From assembly GCA_035533215.1 (NCBI GenBank), contig DATLUG010000019.1, positions 1 through 49,121 of the forward strand: DNA of 49,121 bases, in the 5' to 3' direction. A program made the translations under genes and the position numbers. Positions 18,037 through 29,247 of this stretch are shown one piece after another. Within the stretch, counting starts at the first letter, position 1, and each line of letters opens with the position of its first letter. This stretch comes from DAHUZL01 sp035533215 (GTDB lineage Bacteria; Chloroflexota; Dormibacteria; Aeolococcales; Bog-877). The notes beneath the pieces are model-generated. The model was given only the letters and a program-made list of their open reading frames with translations, made no database searches and was not told the origin of the DNA.

Positions 18037-21000
18037 TCAGTCGCCCGCGATCGCCGCCAGCCCGGCCGCCAGCACCAGCCGGTTCAGCTCCGGCAGTCGT
18101 TCCGCGCACAGCCGCTCCAGGTCGGCGAGGGCCAGGTCGGCGCGTCCCTCAAGCTCCCGGAAGACCTGCTCCGCCTGGCGGGTGGGGCCGTCGTCGCTGC
18201 TGGCGACGACGTCGGGGAGGGCCGCCAGCTTGTAGTCGAGCCCCACCGGGTGCTCCATGCTCTCGATCTCGTGCTGCATCCGGGGCTGGGTGAGGCGGGC
18301 CTCGACCGCGGTGGCCGCCTCCACCAGCGCCGTCAGCTGGTCGCGCACCGCCGCGGGGAGCTCCCCGCGGCCGAGCCAGCCGGCCGCCCCCTGGCGGAGG
18401 CGCTGGATGCGGGCGAGGCCGAAGTTGAGCCGTGCCTGGGTCGCCTGGATCGCCAGCAGCAGCTCCGCCTGACGGGCGAGGTCCTGGTCCGACGCCAAGG
18501 AGCCGGGATCCTTGCGCACCTCGACGGCACCGGTGGCGACGGCTCCCCCCGCCCGCAGCTCGACCGTGTACCGTCCCGGGGCCACCAGCGGTCCCTCCTC
18601 GGTGGACGAGCGGTCGTCCTCGTCTGGATGCTCGGCGCGCAGCCCGGGGCTCTCCAGGTGCAGCCCCGGGTGGCGCAGGTTCCAGGTGAAGGCGTGGCCG
18701 CCCGCCGTCGCCGGCACCACCCGCAGGCGGTTGCGCTCACAGTCGGGCACCGACCCCGGCTCGGGCCGCACCCCCTGGAACCGGACGACCTCGGCGCCGG
18801 CGGCGTCGCGCACGGTGAGGGAGATCGACTCCGGCGCCACCGCTTCCCCCAGCCAGTACCGGCAGGTGCACCCGCTGGGCGGGTTGGCGCCGGCGCCGAG
18901 GACGCGGACCTCGTGCGCGCCGTCGGGTCGGCGGACCGCCTCGAACGCGCCCACGCTGCCGAGGTAGTGGAGGCCGGGCTCGACCGACGCCCCACCCTCG
19001 GGCGCCGGGTAGCGGTGGACCACCGGCGGCACCACCAGGGTCAGCGGCGACCCCGCCCATGCCGGGGTCCAGCTCCGGAGCGGGGTGAGGTCGTCGAGGA
19101 TCCAGAAGCCGCGCCCGTGGCTGGCGGCGACCAGGTCCTGCCCCTTGACGACCAGGTCGTACACCGGCACCGCGGGCAGGTTCAGCTGCAGCGGCTCCCA
19201 GCGGCCGCCGTCGTCGAAGGACACGTAGGGGCCGGCCTCGGTGCCGCAGAAGAGGAGCCCCGGCCGCCCCGGGTCGGAGCGGACCACGCGGCAGAAGTGG
19301 TGGTCCAGGATCCCCACGGTGATCGCGGTCCAGCTGCGGCCGCCGTCGGTGGTGCGGAAGAGGTAGGGGCGGCGGTCCTGGAGCCGGTAGCGGTTGGCCG
19401 CGACGTAGGCGGTGTCGGCGTCGTGGGGGGACGGCTCCACCGCCGCCACCCACGTCCACTCGGGCAGGTCGGGCGGGGTCACGTCCTCCCAGCTCCCGCC
19501 GCCGTCGCGGGAGACCTGGACCCGGCCGTCGTCCGTCCCCACCCAGAGGAGGCCGGCCCGCAGCGGCGACTCCGCCAGGCTGGCGATGGTGCAGTAGACC
19601 TCGGCCCCCGAGGTGTCGAGGGTGATCGGGCCGCCGGAGGCCGCCAACCGCTCGGAGTCGTTGCGGGTCAGGTCCGGGCTGATCGCCTCCCAGCTCTGGC
19701 CCTGGTCCAACGACCGGAAGACGCGCTCGCCGGCGGTGTAGAGGACCTGGGGGTCGTGGGGGGAGTGCCCCACCGGGAAGGTCCAGGGGAAGCGGTGGCG
19801 CCAGGTCCGGGGGTCCTCGCCGTAGCCCGACTCCGGCCACACCGTGATCTTGCGGGAGCGGCCGGTGCGGTGGTCGTAGCGCAGCAGCGGACCGCCGCCG
19901 CCGCCGGAGCTGCCCACCGCGCCGCAGTACACGATGTCGTCGTCGCGGGGATCGACCGCGATGAAGCCGGACTCCCCGTGCCCGACCATCTCGCACTCCT
20001 CCCACAGGATGGCTCCGTGCCGGCTCCGGCTGGGCACCCGGATGGCGGAGTTGTCCTGCTGGGTTCCGTAGACCCGGTAGGGGAAGTGGTCGTCGACCGC
20101 CACCCGGTAGAACTGGCCGGTGGGCTGGTTGTAGACGGTGGAGAAGCTGGCTCCGGCGTTGAAGGAGACGCAGGCCCCGCCGTCGTTGCCCTCGATCATC
20201 CGGCGGGGGTCGGTGGGGTCGATCCACAGGTCGTGGTTGTCGCCGTGGGGGGTGCCGATCCGGCTCCAGCCGCGGCCGCCGTCGATGGAGCGCCAGAGGT
20301 CGTAGTCGAGGGCGTAGAGCGTCTCCGGGTCCGCCGGGTCGGGGACCAGGTGGCAGTAGTACCAGGGACGGCCGAGGATCCCCTTCTCGGTGGAGACTCG
20401 CTCCCAGGTGTCGCCGCCGTCGTCGCTGCGGTAGCAGCCGCCCTGCCCCTCCGCGGCCTCGACGACGGCGTAGACGCGGCCGGCCCGGGCGGGGGCGCCG
20501 CAGACCCCCATCCGCCCCCGCAGGGCGGTGGGGAAGCCCGGCCGCCCGGTCAGCTCCTGCCAGCTGTCGCCGCCGTCGGTGGTCCGGTACAGGCTGCTCT
20601 CCGGGCCCCCCGACTCCAGCCCCCACGGCCGCCGGATCGCCTGCCAGAGGGCGGCGTAGAGGATGCGGGGGTTGGCCGGGTCGAGCCAGAGGTCGCAGGC
20701 GCCCGTCTGCTGGTGGCGGAAGAGCACCTGCTCCCAGCTGCGGCCCCCGTCGGTGGTGCGGTAGACTCCGCGGTCGGGCCCCGGCCCGAAGATGTCGCCG
20801 AGCGCGGCCACATAGGCACGCTCGGGGTCGTCCGGCGCCACCCGCACCCGGGCGATGTGGCGGGTGGCGTCGAGGCCGCGAGGGGACCAGCTGCGGCCGC
20901 CGTCGGTCGAGCGGTACACGCCGTCCCCGGCGATGACGTCGTTGCGGACGCAGGCCTCGCCGGTCCCGGCGTAGATCACGTTGCGGTCCGAGGGCGCCAC

Positions 21001-21219
21001 CGCCAGCGCGCCCACCGGCGCGGTCCGGAAGAAGGGGTCGCTGACGTTGCGCCAGGTGGTGCCGGCGTCGTCGGTCTTCCAGACCCCGCCGCCGCAGGCC
21101 CCGAGATAGAAGGTCGCACGGTCGACGGGGTCGCCGGCGACCGCCACCACCCGCCCCCCCCGGGAGGGCCCGATGTTGCGCCAGCGGAGGGGGTCAGCCC
21201 ACATCGGTCCCGTGCCCAT
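18037..21219 (-). CDS. Large VPS10/sortilin-like Asp-box (BNR) beta-propeller protein, apparently cytoplasmic
   Basis: A 1060-aa protein. Residues 1-690 carry about 11 Asp-box motifs (STDGGRSW, TTDGGRSW, SDDGGDTW and others), consistent with one or two large propellers like the VPS10/sortilin group often annotated as glycosyl hydrolase BNR repeat. Then come beta-rich segments and, after about residue 900, an Arg/Glu/Ala-rich helical tail (LARQAELLLAIQATQARL and AVRDQLTALVEAATAVEARL). Bacterial relatives are usually exported, but here the ATG at 21219, preceded by GGGGAGGAGG, gives an N-terminus (GTGPMWADPLRWRNIGPSRGG) with no signal peptide. The ORF can be extended to 21273 without gaining one. 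Substrate and role are unknown; a true hydrolase activity is not supported by any catalytic motif I can see. Confidence 0.8.
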   Translation of the reverse strand: MGTGPMWADPLRWRNIGPSRGGRVVAVAGDPVDRATFYLGACGGGVWKTDDAGTTWRNVSDPFFRTAPVGALAVAPSDRNVIYAGTGEACVRNDVIAGDGVYRSTDGGRSWSPRGLDATRHIARVRVAPDDPERAYVAALGDIFGPGPDRGVYRTTDGGRSWEQVLFRHQQTGACDLWLDPANPRILYAALWQAIRRPWGLESGGPESSLYRTTDGGDSWQELTGRPGFPTALRGRMGVCGAPARAGRVYAVVEAAEGQGGCYRSDDGGDTWERVSTEKGILGRPWYYCHLVPDPADPETLYALDYDLWRSIDGGRGWSRIGTPHGDNHDLWIDPTDPRRMIEGNDGGACVSFNAGASFSTVYNQPTGQFYRVAVDDHFPYRVYGTQQDNSAIRVPSRSRHGAILWEECEMVGHGESGFIAVDPRDDDIVYCGAVGSSGGGGGPLLRYDHRTGRSRKITVWPESGYGEDPRTWRHRFPWTFPVGHSPHDPQVLYTAGERVFRSLDQGQSWEAISPDLTRNDSERLAASGGPITLDTSGAEVYCTIASLAESPLRAGLLWVGTDDGRVQVSRDGGGSWEDVTPPDLPEWTWVAAVEPSPHDADTAYVAANRYRLQDRRPYLFRTTDGGRSWTAITVGILDHHFCRVVRSDPGRPGLLFCGTEAGPYVSFDDGGRWEPLQLNLPAVPVYDLVVKGQDLVAASHGRGFWILDDLTPLRSWTPAWAGSPLTLVVPPVVHRYPAPEGGASVEPGLHYLGSVGAFEAVRRPDGAHEVRVLGAGANPPSGCTCRYWLGEAVAPESISLTVRDAAGAEVVRFQGVRPEPGSVPDCERNRLRVVPATAGGHAFTWNLRHPGLHLESPGLRAEHPDEDDRSSTEEGPLVAPGRYTVELRAGGAVATGAVEVRKDPGSLASDQDLARQAELLLAIQATQARLNFGLARIQRLRQGAAGWLGRGELPAAVRDQLTALVEAATAVEARLTQPRMQHEIESMEHPVGLDYKLAALPDVVASSDDGPTRQAEQVFRELEGRADLALADLERLCAERLPELNRLVLAAGLAAIAGD

Positions 21220-21315
21220 CGCCACCTCCTCCCCGCCGCCCCGGACGGGTCCACCGGCCCTCGCCGCGGCCACGAGACCGCGGCCCGGGCGCCCCCCGGG
21301 CGGCGGCGCCGGCCC

Positions 21316-21321
21316 AGTCTA
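21316..21321 (-). promoter_or_regulatory. -10 element (TAGACT) for the large Asp-box protein gene
   Basis: Minus-strand TAGACT lies about 96 nt upstream of the ATG at 21219. It gives a leader of about 90 nt ending in a strong ribosome-binding site. Confidence 0.4.
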
Positions 21322-21402
21322 TCGAGCCCGGCGGGAGCGCCCCCCGCCCCTCGGCCAGCCGCCGCGCGCCGCGGCCGACCCGGAGGGCTGCCGACCCGCC
21401 GC

Positions 21403-21408
21403 TATCCT
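21403..21408 (+). promoter_or_regulatory. -10 element (TATCCT) for the leader ORF and LD-carboxypeptidase
   Basis: TATCCT ends exactly 6 nt before the ATG at 21415 and so predicts a transcript starting at that ATG rather than at the LD-carboxypeptidase ATG 56 nt later. Confidence 0.5.
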
Positions 21409-21414
21409 CGGGTG

Positions 21415-21474
21415 ATGACGCCCGAGACCCGCCCAGCCCCCGGCCCGCCCCGGCGCGGTCCGCTGCCGGCATGA
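21415..21474 (+). CDS. 19-codon leader ORF, stop overlapping the LD-carboxypeptidase start
   Basis: The frame from ATG 21415 encodes 19 residues rich in Pro and Arg (TPETRPAPGPPRRGPLPA after Met). Its TGA shares the A, T and G of the downstream ATG in the sequence ATGA at 21471-21474. The ATG sits 6 nt after a -10 hexamer, as for the leaderless genes here, and no Shine-Dalgarno sequence precedes the LD-carboxypeptidase ATG. The main gene would then be translated only by ribosomes that finish this leader. A Pro-rich leader could stall ribosomes, but that is a guess. Confidence 0.45.
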   Translation: MTPETRPAPGPPRRGPLPA

Positions 21475-22418
21475 CGGCCCGCCTCCGCCCGCCCCGGCTG
21501 GCGCCGGGGGGCCGGCTCGGCCTGGTCTCGCCCAGCAGCCCCACCCTGGAGCCGTCGGTGACGAGCCGGGGGGCGGCGGAGCTGCACCGGCTCGGCTTCA
21601 GCACCGAGCTGGCGGCCCACGCCGAGTGCGCCTACGGCTACCTCGCCGGCCAGGACCGCGACCGTGCCGACGACCTCCTCACCATGCTGGAGCGCCCCGA
21701 CATCGACGGGGTGATCTGCGTGCGGGGGGGCTGCGGCGCCCTCCGCACCGCGATGGCGATGGACCCGGGGAGGCTCCAGCGCCTGCGGGATCGGCCGCCC
21801 AAGGTGTTCGTCGGCTACTCCGACATCACCGTCATCCACGCGCTGATCGAGCGCACCCTGGGCTGGGCCACCTTCTACGGCCCGATGGTGATCTCGTGGG
21901 CCCGCCCGACCGACTACCTCCGCACCGGATGGCGGCGGGCGCTGATGGAGACCACGCCCTTCCCGATCGACCCGGACCCCGACGACCCCTACGTCGAGAC
22001 GCTGGTCCCGGGGGTGGCCGAGGGCGAGGTCGCGGGCGGCTGCCTCACCCTGCTCGCCGCCCTGGTGGGCACCCCCTGGGAGCCCGAGCTCGGGGGCCGG
22101 ATCGTCTTCTTCGAGGATGTCGAGGAGGACCCCTACCGGATCGAGCGGCTCCTCAGCCAGCTGATTGCCGCCGGCCGTCTCGACCACTGCGCCGGCATCG
22201 TCGTCGGCGAGCACGCGAACTGCGGTCCCCGCCAGCCGGGGCCGACCATCGGCCTGGAGCAGGTCTTCCGCGACCTCCTCCTGCCGCTCGGCGTTCCCAC
22301 CCTCTACCACCTCCCCCTGGGTCACGGGCGCCAGCTCGCCACCCTGCCGTTGGGCGCTCCCGCCCGCCTCGACGCCACCCAGGGGACCCTGACGGTGCTG
22401 GAGAGCGGGGTCGTCTGA
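21471..22418 (+). CDS. Muramoyltetrapeptide LD-carboxypeptidase (peptidase S66)
   Basis: A 315-aa serine peptidase that removes the terminal D-Ala from muropeptide tetrapeptides in cell-wall recycling; members of the family also include microcin-C self-immunity enzymes. The N-terminus PRLAPGGRLGLVSPSSP is typical. ICVRGGCGALR lies in the first domain, GYSDIT holds the nucleophilic Ser (about residue 122), IVFFEDVEEDPYRIERLL holds the catalytic Glu, and LPLGHGRQLATLPLG holds the His. No signal peptide, so cytoplasmic as for LdcA. The ATG has no ribosome-binding site but overlaps the stop of the 19-codon leader ORF, suggesting coupled translation. Confidence 0.92.
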   Translation: MTARLRPPRLAPGGRLGLVSPSSPTLEPSVTSRGAAELHRLGFSTELAAHAECAYGYLAGQDRDRADDLLTMLERPDIDGVICVRGGCGALRTAMAMDPGRLQRLRDRPPKVFVGYSDITVIHALIERTLGWATFYGPMVISWARPTDYLRTGWRRALMETTPFPIDPDPDDPYVETLVPGVAEGEVAGGCLTLLAALVGTPWEPELGGRIVFFEDVEEDPYRIERLLSQLIAAGRLDHCAGIVVGEHANCGPRQPGPTIGLEQVFRDLLLPLGVPTLYHLPLGHGRQLATLPLGAPARLDATQGTLTVLESGVV

Positions 22419-22444
22419 GCCCGCGCCCGGCGGCGGCGCCGGGC

Positions 22445-22473
22445 TTGACCGGGACCCCGCCCGCGTCCAGACT
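22445..22473 (+). promoter_or_regulatory. Sigma-70-type promoter (TTGACC - 17 nt - CAGACT)
   Basis: TTGACC at 22445-22450 and CAGACT at 22468-22473 are separated by exactly 17 nt. It lies between the LD-carboxypeptidase stop and the secreted-protein gene, whose leader would be about 30 nt with a GAGGAGGG ribosome-binding site. It is one of only two places in the window where both promoter boxes are clear. Confidence 0.65.
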
Positions 22474-22509
22474 CGAGCCACCGCAGCGGTAGTCGAGGAG
22501 GGCCGCGAC

Positions 22510-23829
22510 ATGCTCGGGGCGATCGGCCGGTCGGGTCACGCCAGGGGTGCGCGCCCGAGCCCGCCCGGCCGCTCTGCCCGCGCGGCGGGCAGGGTGTGGC
22601 CACGGCACCAGCCTCGGCTCCTCGCCGCGGGCATCCTGGCAGCGGTCGTCGCCGGGTGGGGCGCGGCGGCATCCGCCCAGGCGGCCGAGCCCACCGGGGC
22701 GACTCCGGCGGCGGAGGTCGGGTTCGTCACCGGCCAGTACGCGTTCGCCCTGCGGGAGACCACCCAGATGGTGCAGGAGGCGTACCGGGACCTCTCCGCC
22801 ACATCGGGCCGGACCATCGCCCGCCGGCTGTGGGAGCGGATCGGCCTGGGGTCGACCGCGGCCACCATCTCCGCGGTCTACGCCGCGACCTATCGATCGC
22901 AGCTCCTGCCGGCCCTGGCCGAGTCGAGCATCGGCCTGGCCGCCGTCACCGGCGCCTCGCCGGCGCTGGCGGCCCGGGTTCGCGCCCTCGTCGCCTTCGA
23001 CCGGCGCCTCGCCGGCGGCCTCCGCGGGCTGACCGCCGTGACGGAGGCCGAGCCCGCCTTCGTCGGCCGTCTCGATGCCCTGCTCCGCGACGGCCTGCCC
23101 CTCGAGGGGGCGAGCCTCACCATCCCGGTGGCGCCCGATGCCGGTGCGGTCCGCCCGACCGCCGCCGCCGCGAGCCGGCCGGTTCGGGAAGACGTCTCAG
23201 GCGGGTACACCGCCCAGCTCGACCCGCTCGGCCCTCGCCGGCCGGTGCGGGTGAGCCTCGTGGTCCCGACCGTGCGCTGCCCCAGGGGTCGGGCCCGGCC
23301 GGTGCTGCAGGTCGGCGTCCAGCTCTCCGGCTGGACCGCCGCGGCGGCGGCCGTCCAGTCCCTGGTGGTCGTCGCCTGCAGCGGGGGCCGCGCCACCGTG
23401 TCCAGCTCGGTCGCCCTCCCCGCCGGTCGGGCGATCCATCCCGGTGACCATGTGACCCTCACCGTCGTGCCCGGCGCCCGCCGCTCCCAGGTGTCGCTCG
23501 ACGACACCACCCGCGCCGTCCGCCGGTCGCAGGCGGCGGTGGGCATCGCCCCGGACGCGGCCTCCGTCGGCGTCGAGGCGGCCCTCGCGGCCACCATCTC
23601 CGTGCAGCCCGGGACCGCGCCGGGCCAGACCGGCCCCGGCACCATCTCGGCCGGGTACCTCGGCGTGCCCCGCTTCTCGCCGGTGGTGTTCACCGCCTGC
23701 ACCATCGGCCCGGCCCCGCTGAGCGCCTTCGCGCCCGCGGGCGACGACCTCACGACCGCTGCGGGGAGGCAGGAGGTCGCGACCGGCCGGCTCGTCGGGG
23801 GCCGGTTCGCGATGACCTTCGTGGGCTGA
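22510..23829 (+). CDS. Secreted protein with an eqolisin (G1 peptidase)-like C-terminal half
   Basis: A 439-aa protein. A long basic N-region leads to a Sec signal peptide (LLAAGILAAVVAGWGAAASAQA, core LLAAGILAAVVAGW) near residues 37-57. Residues 65-200 are helical and Ala-rich. From about residue 235 a beta-rich half has the layout of G1/eqolisin-like lectin-fold domains: GGYTAQL, SLVVPTVRCPRG, LQVGVQLSG, VQSLVVVACSGG, PGDHVTLTV, SLDDTTR and VGVEAAL. The Q in VQSL and the E in VGVE fall where the catalytic Gln and Glu of eqolisins would lie, but the similarity is by eye and weak. ATG 22510 follows GAGGAGGG. A secreted protein is certain; peptidase activity is only a suggestion. Confidence 0.6.
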   Translation: MLGAIGRSGHARGARPSPPGRSARAAGRVWPRHQPRLLAAGILAAVVAGWGAAASAQAAEPTGATPAAEVGFVTGQYAFALRETTQMVQEAYRDLSATSGRTIARRLWERIGLGSTAATISAVYAATYRSQLLPALAESSIGLAAVTGASPALAARVRALVAFDRRLAGGLRGLTAVTEAEPAFVGRLDALLRDGLPLEGASLTIPVAPDAGAVRPTAAAASRPVREDVSGGYTAQLDPLGPRRPVRVSLVVPTVRCPRGRARPVLQVGVQLSGWTAAAAAVQSLVVVACSGGRATVSSSVALPAGRAIHPGDHVTLTVVPGARRSQVSLDDTTRAVRRSQAAVGIAPDAASVGVEAALAATISVQPGTAPGQTGPGTISAGYLGVPRFSPVVFTACTIGPAPLSAFAPAGDDLTTAAGRQEVATGRLVGGRFAMTFVG

Positions 23830-24144
23830 TCCGGCCGCCCGTCGCCCGGCGGGGCCGGCAGGATCCCCGGGCCGCGGCCCGGTGCCCGGGGGCCGCCCCA
23901 CCGGCTGCGGCACGCTCGCCGGCCCCCGGTGTCGAGAGGCTCCGTCGTGCTGGTGGCGGCGCCCGGTCGCGGTCCGGAGCGGAAAGGAGCCGCCCGCTGC
24001 GGCGCCGGCCCGGCCCTGGTAGGCTTGCGGAACATGCGTTCGGCCCACCGCTCGCCGCCGCCCGCCAGACCGCGCCGGGGCGGGCTCTCCGGGCGGCCGT
24101 CCCCGGCGGAGGCCCCACCGTCGTCCCAGGTACGCTACGCCGCG
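23830..24144. other. Intergenic region upstream of uvrA
   Basis: No separate gene seen. The uvrA frame stays open through it from 23929, and an in-frame ATG at 24034 follows a TAGGCT hexamer by 8 nt. That would add 37 Pro/Arg-rich residues not usual in UvrA, so the region is treated as promoter and leader, possibly with two start points. Confidence 0.45.
24131..24136 (+). promoter_or_regulatory. -10 element (TACGCT) for uvrA
   Basis: TACGCT ends 8 nt before the GTG at 24145, the start that gives the standard UvrA N-terminus. A second such hexamer, TAGGCT at 24020-24025, lies 8 nt before the in-frame ATG at 24034. Confidence 0.5.
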
Positions 24145-27027
<2,883 letters not shown>

Positions 27028-27034
27028 CCGGGCC

Positions 27035-27193
27035 GTGTCCGACGGTCCGACCCGCTCCGACGCCCCGCCGCCGGGCCCGCGAATCCTGGCGGGCTGGCAG
27101 CGGCTGGGGTGCCTGGCCGGGGTGGCGGCGATCGGCCTCCTCTTCCTCGTCGTGGTGGGCCTGGCCCTGCTGAGCCTCCTCCACCGCGGCTGA
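27035..27193 (+). CDS. Small single-span membrane protein between uvrA and uvrC
   Basis: A 52-aa frame starting at GTG, 8 nt after the uvrA stop and ending 71 nt before uvrC. The first half is Pro/Arg-rich and polar; residues 26-48 form one strong TM helix (GLLFLVVVGLALLSLL core) followed by HRG and the stop. All codons of the hydrophobic part end in G or C. No family was recognised. Its place inside the uvrA-uvrC unit suggests co-expression with the repair genes, but a function in repair is only a guess. Confidence 0.55.
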   Translation: MSDGPTRSDAPPPGPRILAGWQRLGCLAGVAAIGLLFLVVVGLALLSLLHRG

Positions 27194-27250
27194 GCGGTGG
27201 TGCGACCGCGGCCCGCCGCGGCCGGAGGGAGGCGCGCCGCCGCGGTGCGC

Positions 27251-27256
27251 CAGACT
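27251..27256 (+). promoter_or_regulatory. Possible -10 element (CAGACT) for uvrC
   Basis: CAGACT ends 8 nt before the uvrC ATG at 27265. No Shine-Dalgarno sequence precedes the ATG, so uvrC may have its own leaderless start in addition to read-through from uvrA. Confidence 0.4.
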
Positions 27257-27264
27257 GGGTGACG

Positions 27265-29247
27265 ATGCCACCCGAGCCCGCCGACGCGGATCGCGGCGAT
27301 GCGGCCGCGGGCACCTCCCTGCTGGCCCGTCGCCAGCTCCTCGCCGCCCGCCTGGCCGCGGCCCCCGAGGGGCCGGGCGTGTACGTGTTCCGGGACCGGG
27401 CCGGGCGGGTGCTCTACGTCGGCAAGTCACAGGTGCTGCGGTCCCGGCTGCGCTCGTACTTCACCGCGATCGCCGCCCACCCGCGCCGGACCCAGCGGCT
27501 GGTGGCGGAGGCCACCGACTTCGCGGTGATCCCGTGCGCCAGCTCCCGGGAGGCGCTGATCCTCGAGAACACCCTGATCAAGCGACACCACCCCCGCTTC
27601 AACGTGCGGCTGAAGGACGACAAGGCCTACCTGTACTTCCGCCTGCCCCAGCCGCCCGCGCCCGCCGCCGCGGCCGCCACCGAGCCCGAGCAGCGCCTGC
27701 GCCAGTTCCCGCGGCCGGGCTACACCCGGCGCCTCGGCCAGGACGGCGCCCGCTACTTCGGGCCCCACACCGACGCCGGCGCCCTGCGCACCACGGTGCG
27801 GCAGCTGCGCACCATCTTCCCCTTCCGCGGCTGCGGCGACAGTCAGTTCCGCCGGGGCCGGATCTGCCTCGACTACCACCTCGGGCTGTGCCTCGGACCC
27901 TGCGAGGACCGGGTCGCCCCGGCCGCCTATGCCGAGCTGCTCGACGAGGTGGCCCAGTTCATGGGCGGCCGGACCGGCCCGGTCGTGCGCCGGCTGCGCC
28001 GGGAGATGGCCGAGGCCAGCCACGCCCTCGACTTCGAGCGCGCCGGCCGCCTCCGCGACCGCCTCCGCGCGGCGGAGCGCCTGGAGGAGCGCCAGGTGGT
28101 GGCGGGGCCGGGCGGCGACGCGGACTGCCTCGGCTTCGCCCAGTCCGGATCCCAGGGGATGGCCGCCATCCTCACCGTCCGCCAGGGCCGACTGCTGGGG
28201 CTGGAGACCCACGCCCTGGAGGGACTCGGCGGCGTGGAGCCCGCAGACGCGCTCCAGAGCTTCGTCGGTCAGCACTACGCCAGGGCGACACGGGTGCCCG
28301 CCACCATCCTGGTCCCGTTCCCGCTGCCGGACGTGGAGCTGCTGACCGCGGTCCTGACCGAGCAGCGGGGCGGCCCGGTGCGGCTGCGGACCCCGCTCCG
28401 GGGGGCGCTGCGCGAGCTGATGGCGCGGGCGGCCCAGGCCGCCGCCACCGCCCAGGGACAGGCCCAGGTGGCGGCCGACTACGATGCCGCCCGCACCGCC
28501 GGCCTGCTGGAGGACCTCGGCCGGCGGCTCGGCCTGGCGGCGCCGCCGGCTCGGATCGAGGGCTACGACATCAGCAACACCATGGGCACCAGCAGCGTCG
28601 GCTCGATGGTCGTCTTCGAGGGCGGGCGGCCCCGGCCCGCCCACTACCGGATCTTCAACATCCAGACCGTCACCGGGGCCAACGACGTCGCCAGCCTGCA
28701 GGAGGTGGTGCGCCGGCGCTTCCGCCACCTCGCCCAGGACCGGGGGGCGGCTGCCGACCCCGGCCGTGAGGCGACCGCCGGCGGCCTCGAGGGCGAGGGG
28801 GGGGCGGACCCCAGCTTCGGGGTCCTCCCCGACCTCGTCATCGTGGACGGCGGCCGGGGCCAGGTGAACGCGGCCGCCCTGGTGCTGGCCGAGCTCGGGC
28901 TCGAGGACCTCGCGCTGTTCGGGCTGGCCAAGCGGCTGGAGGAGGTGATCCCGCCGGGACGGGGGGAGCCGATCCGGGTGCCGGTGGACAGCGACACCCT
29001 CTTCCTGCTCCAGCGGCTCCGGGACGAGGCCCACCGGTTCGCCATCACCCGCCACCGCGCCCGCCGCACCCGCGCCGCGCGGGCGAGCCGCCTGGACGGC
29101 ATCCGCGGCCTCGGCCCCAAGCGGCGCCGGGCGCTCCTGCGCCAGTTCGGCTCGGTCGACGCGCTCCGCCTCGCCACCGTCGACGACCTGACGGCGGTCC
29201 CCGGGGTCACCCGATCGGTGGCCCTCGCCATCAAGGAGGTGCTGTGA
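27265..29247 (+). CDS. uvrC: UvrABC system protein C (excinuclease subunit C)
   Basis: A 660-aa dual-incision nuclease of nucleotide-excision repair. The GIY-YIG domain that cuts 3' of the lesion reads GVYVFRDRAGRVLYVGKSQ (residues about 36-54), with the Glu of SREALILENTLIK further on. The UVR helix pair that binds UvrB lies near 245-270 (EMAEASHALDFERAGRLRD as its core). The RNase H-like domain that makes the 5' cut has RIEGYDISNTMG with the first Asp and DLVIVDGGRGQVNAA with the next. Two helix-hairpin-helix motifs end the protein (IRGLGPKRRRALLRQFGS and VPGVTRSVALAI). The stop overlaps the rapZ GTG by 4 nt. Confidence 0.97.
   Translation: MPPEPADADRGDAAAGTSLLARRQLLAARLAAAPEGPGVYVFRDRAGRVLYVGKSQVLRSRLRSYFTAIAAHPRRTQRLVAEATDFAVIPCASSREALILENTLIKRHHPRFNVRLKDDKAYLYFRLPQPPAPAAAAATEPEQRLRQFPRPGYTRRLGQDGARYFGPHTDAGALRTTVRQLRTIFPFRGCGDSQFRRGRICLDYHLGLCLGPCEDRVAPAAYAELLDEVAQFMGGRTGPVVRRLRREMAEASHALDFERAGRLRDRLRAAERLEERQVVAGPGGDADCLGFAQSGSQGMAAILTVRQGRLLGLETHALEGLGGVEPADALQSFVGQHYARATRVPATILVPFPLPDVELLTAVLTEQRGGPVRLRTPLRGALRELMARAAQAAATAQGQAQVAADYDAARTAGLLEDLGRRLGLAAPPARIEGYDISNTMGTSSVGSMVVFEGGRPRPAHYRIFNIQTVTGANDVASLQEVVRRRFRHLAQDRGAAADPGREATAGGLEGEGGADPSFGVLPDLVIVDGGRGQVNAAALVLAELGLEDLALFGLAKRLEEVIPPGRGEPIRVPVDSDTLFLLQRLRDEAHRFAITRHRARRTRAARASRLDGIRGLGPKRRRALLRQFGSVDALRLATVDDLTAVPGVTRSVALAIKEVL

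Noticed and set aside
18250..21474. 1074-codon plus-strand open frame opposite the Asp-box protein gene
   Set aside because: Low-complexity Val/Gly/Arg/His sequence mirroring the codons of the minus-strand gene.
24034..24144. Extended uvrA start at ATG 24034
   Set aside because: It adds 37 Pro/Arg-rich residues absent from the family; kept only as an alternative because a -10-like hexamer precedes it.
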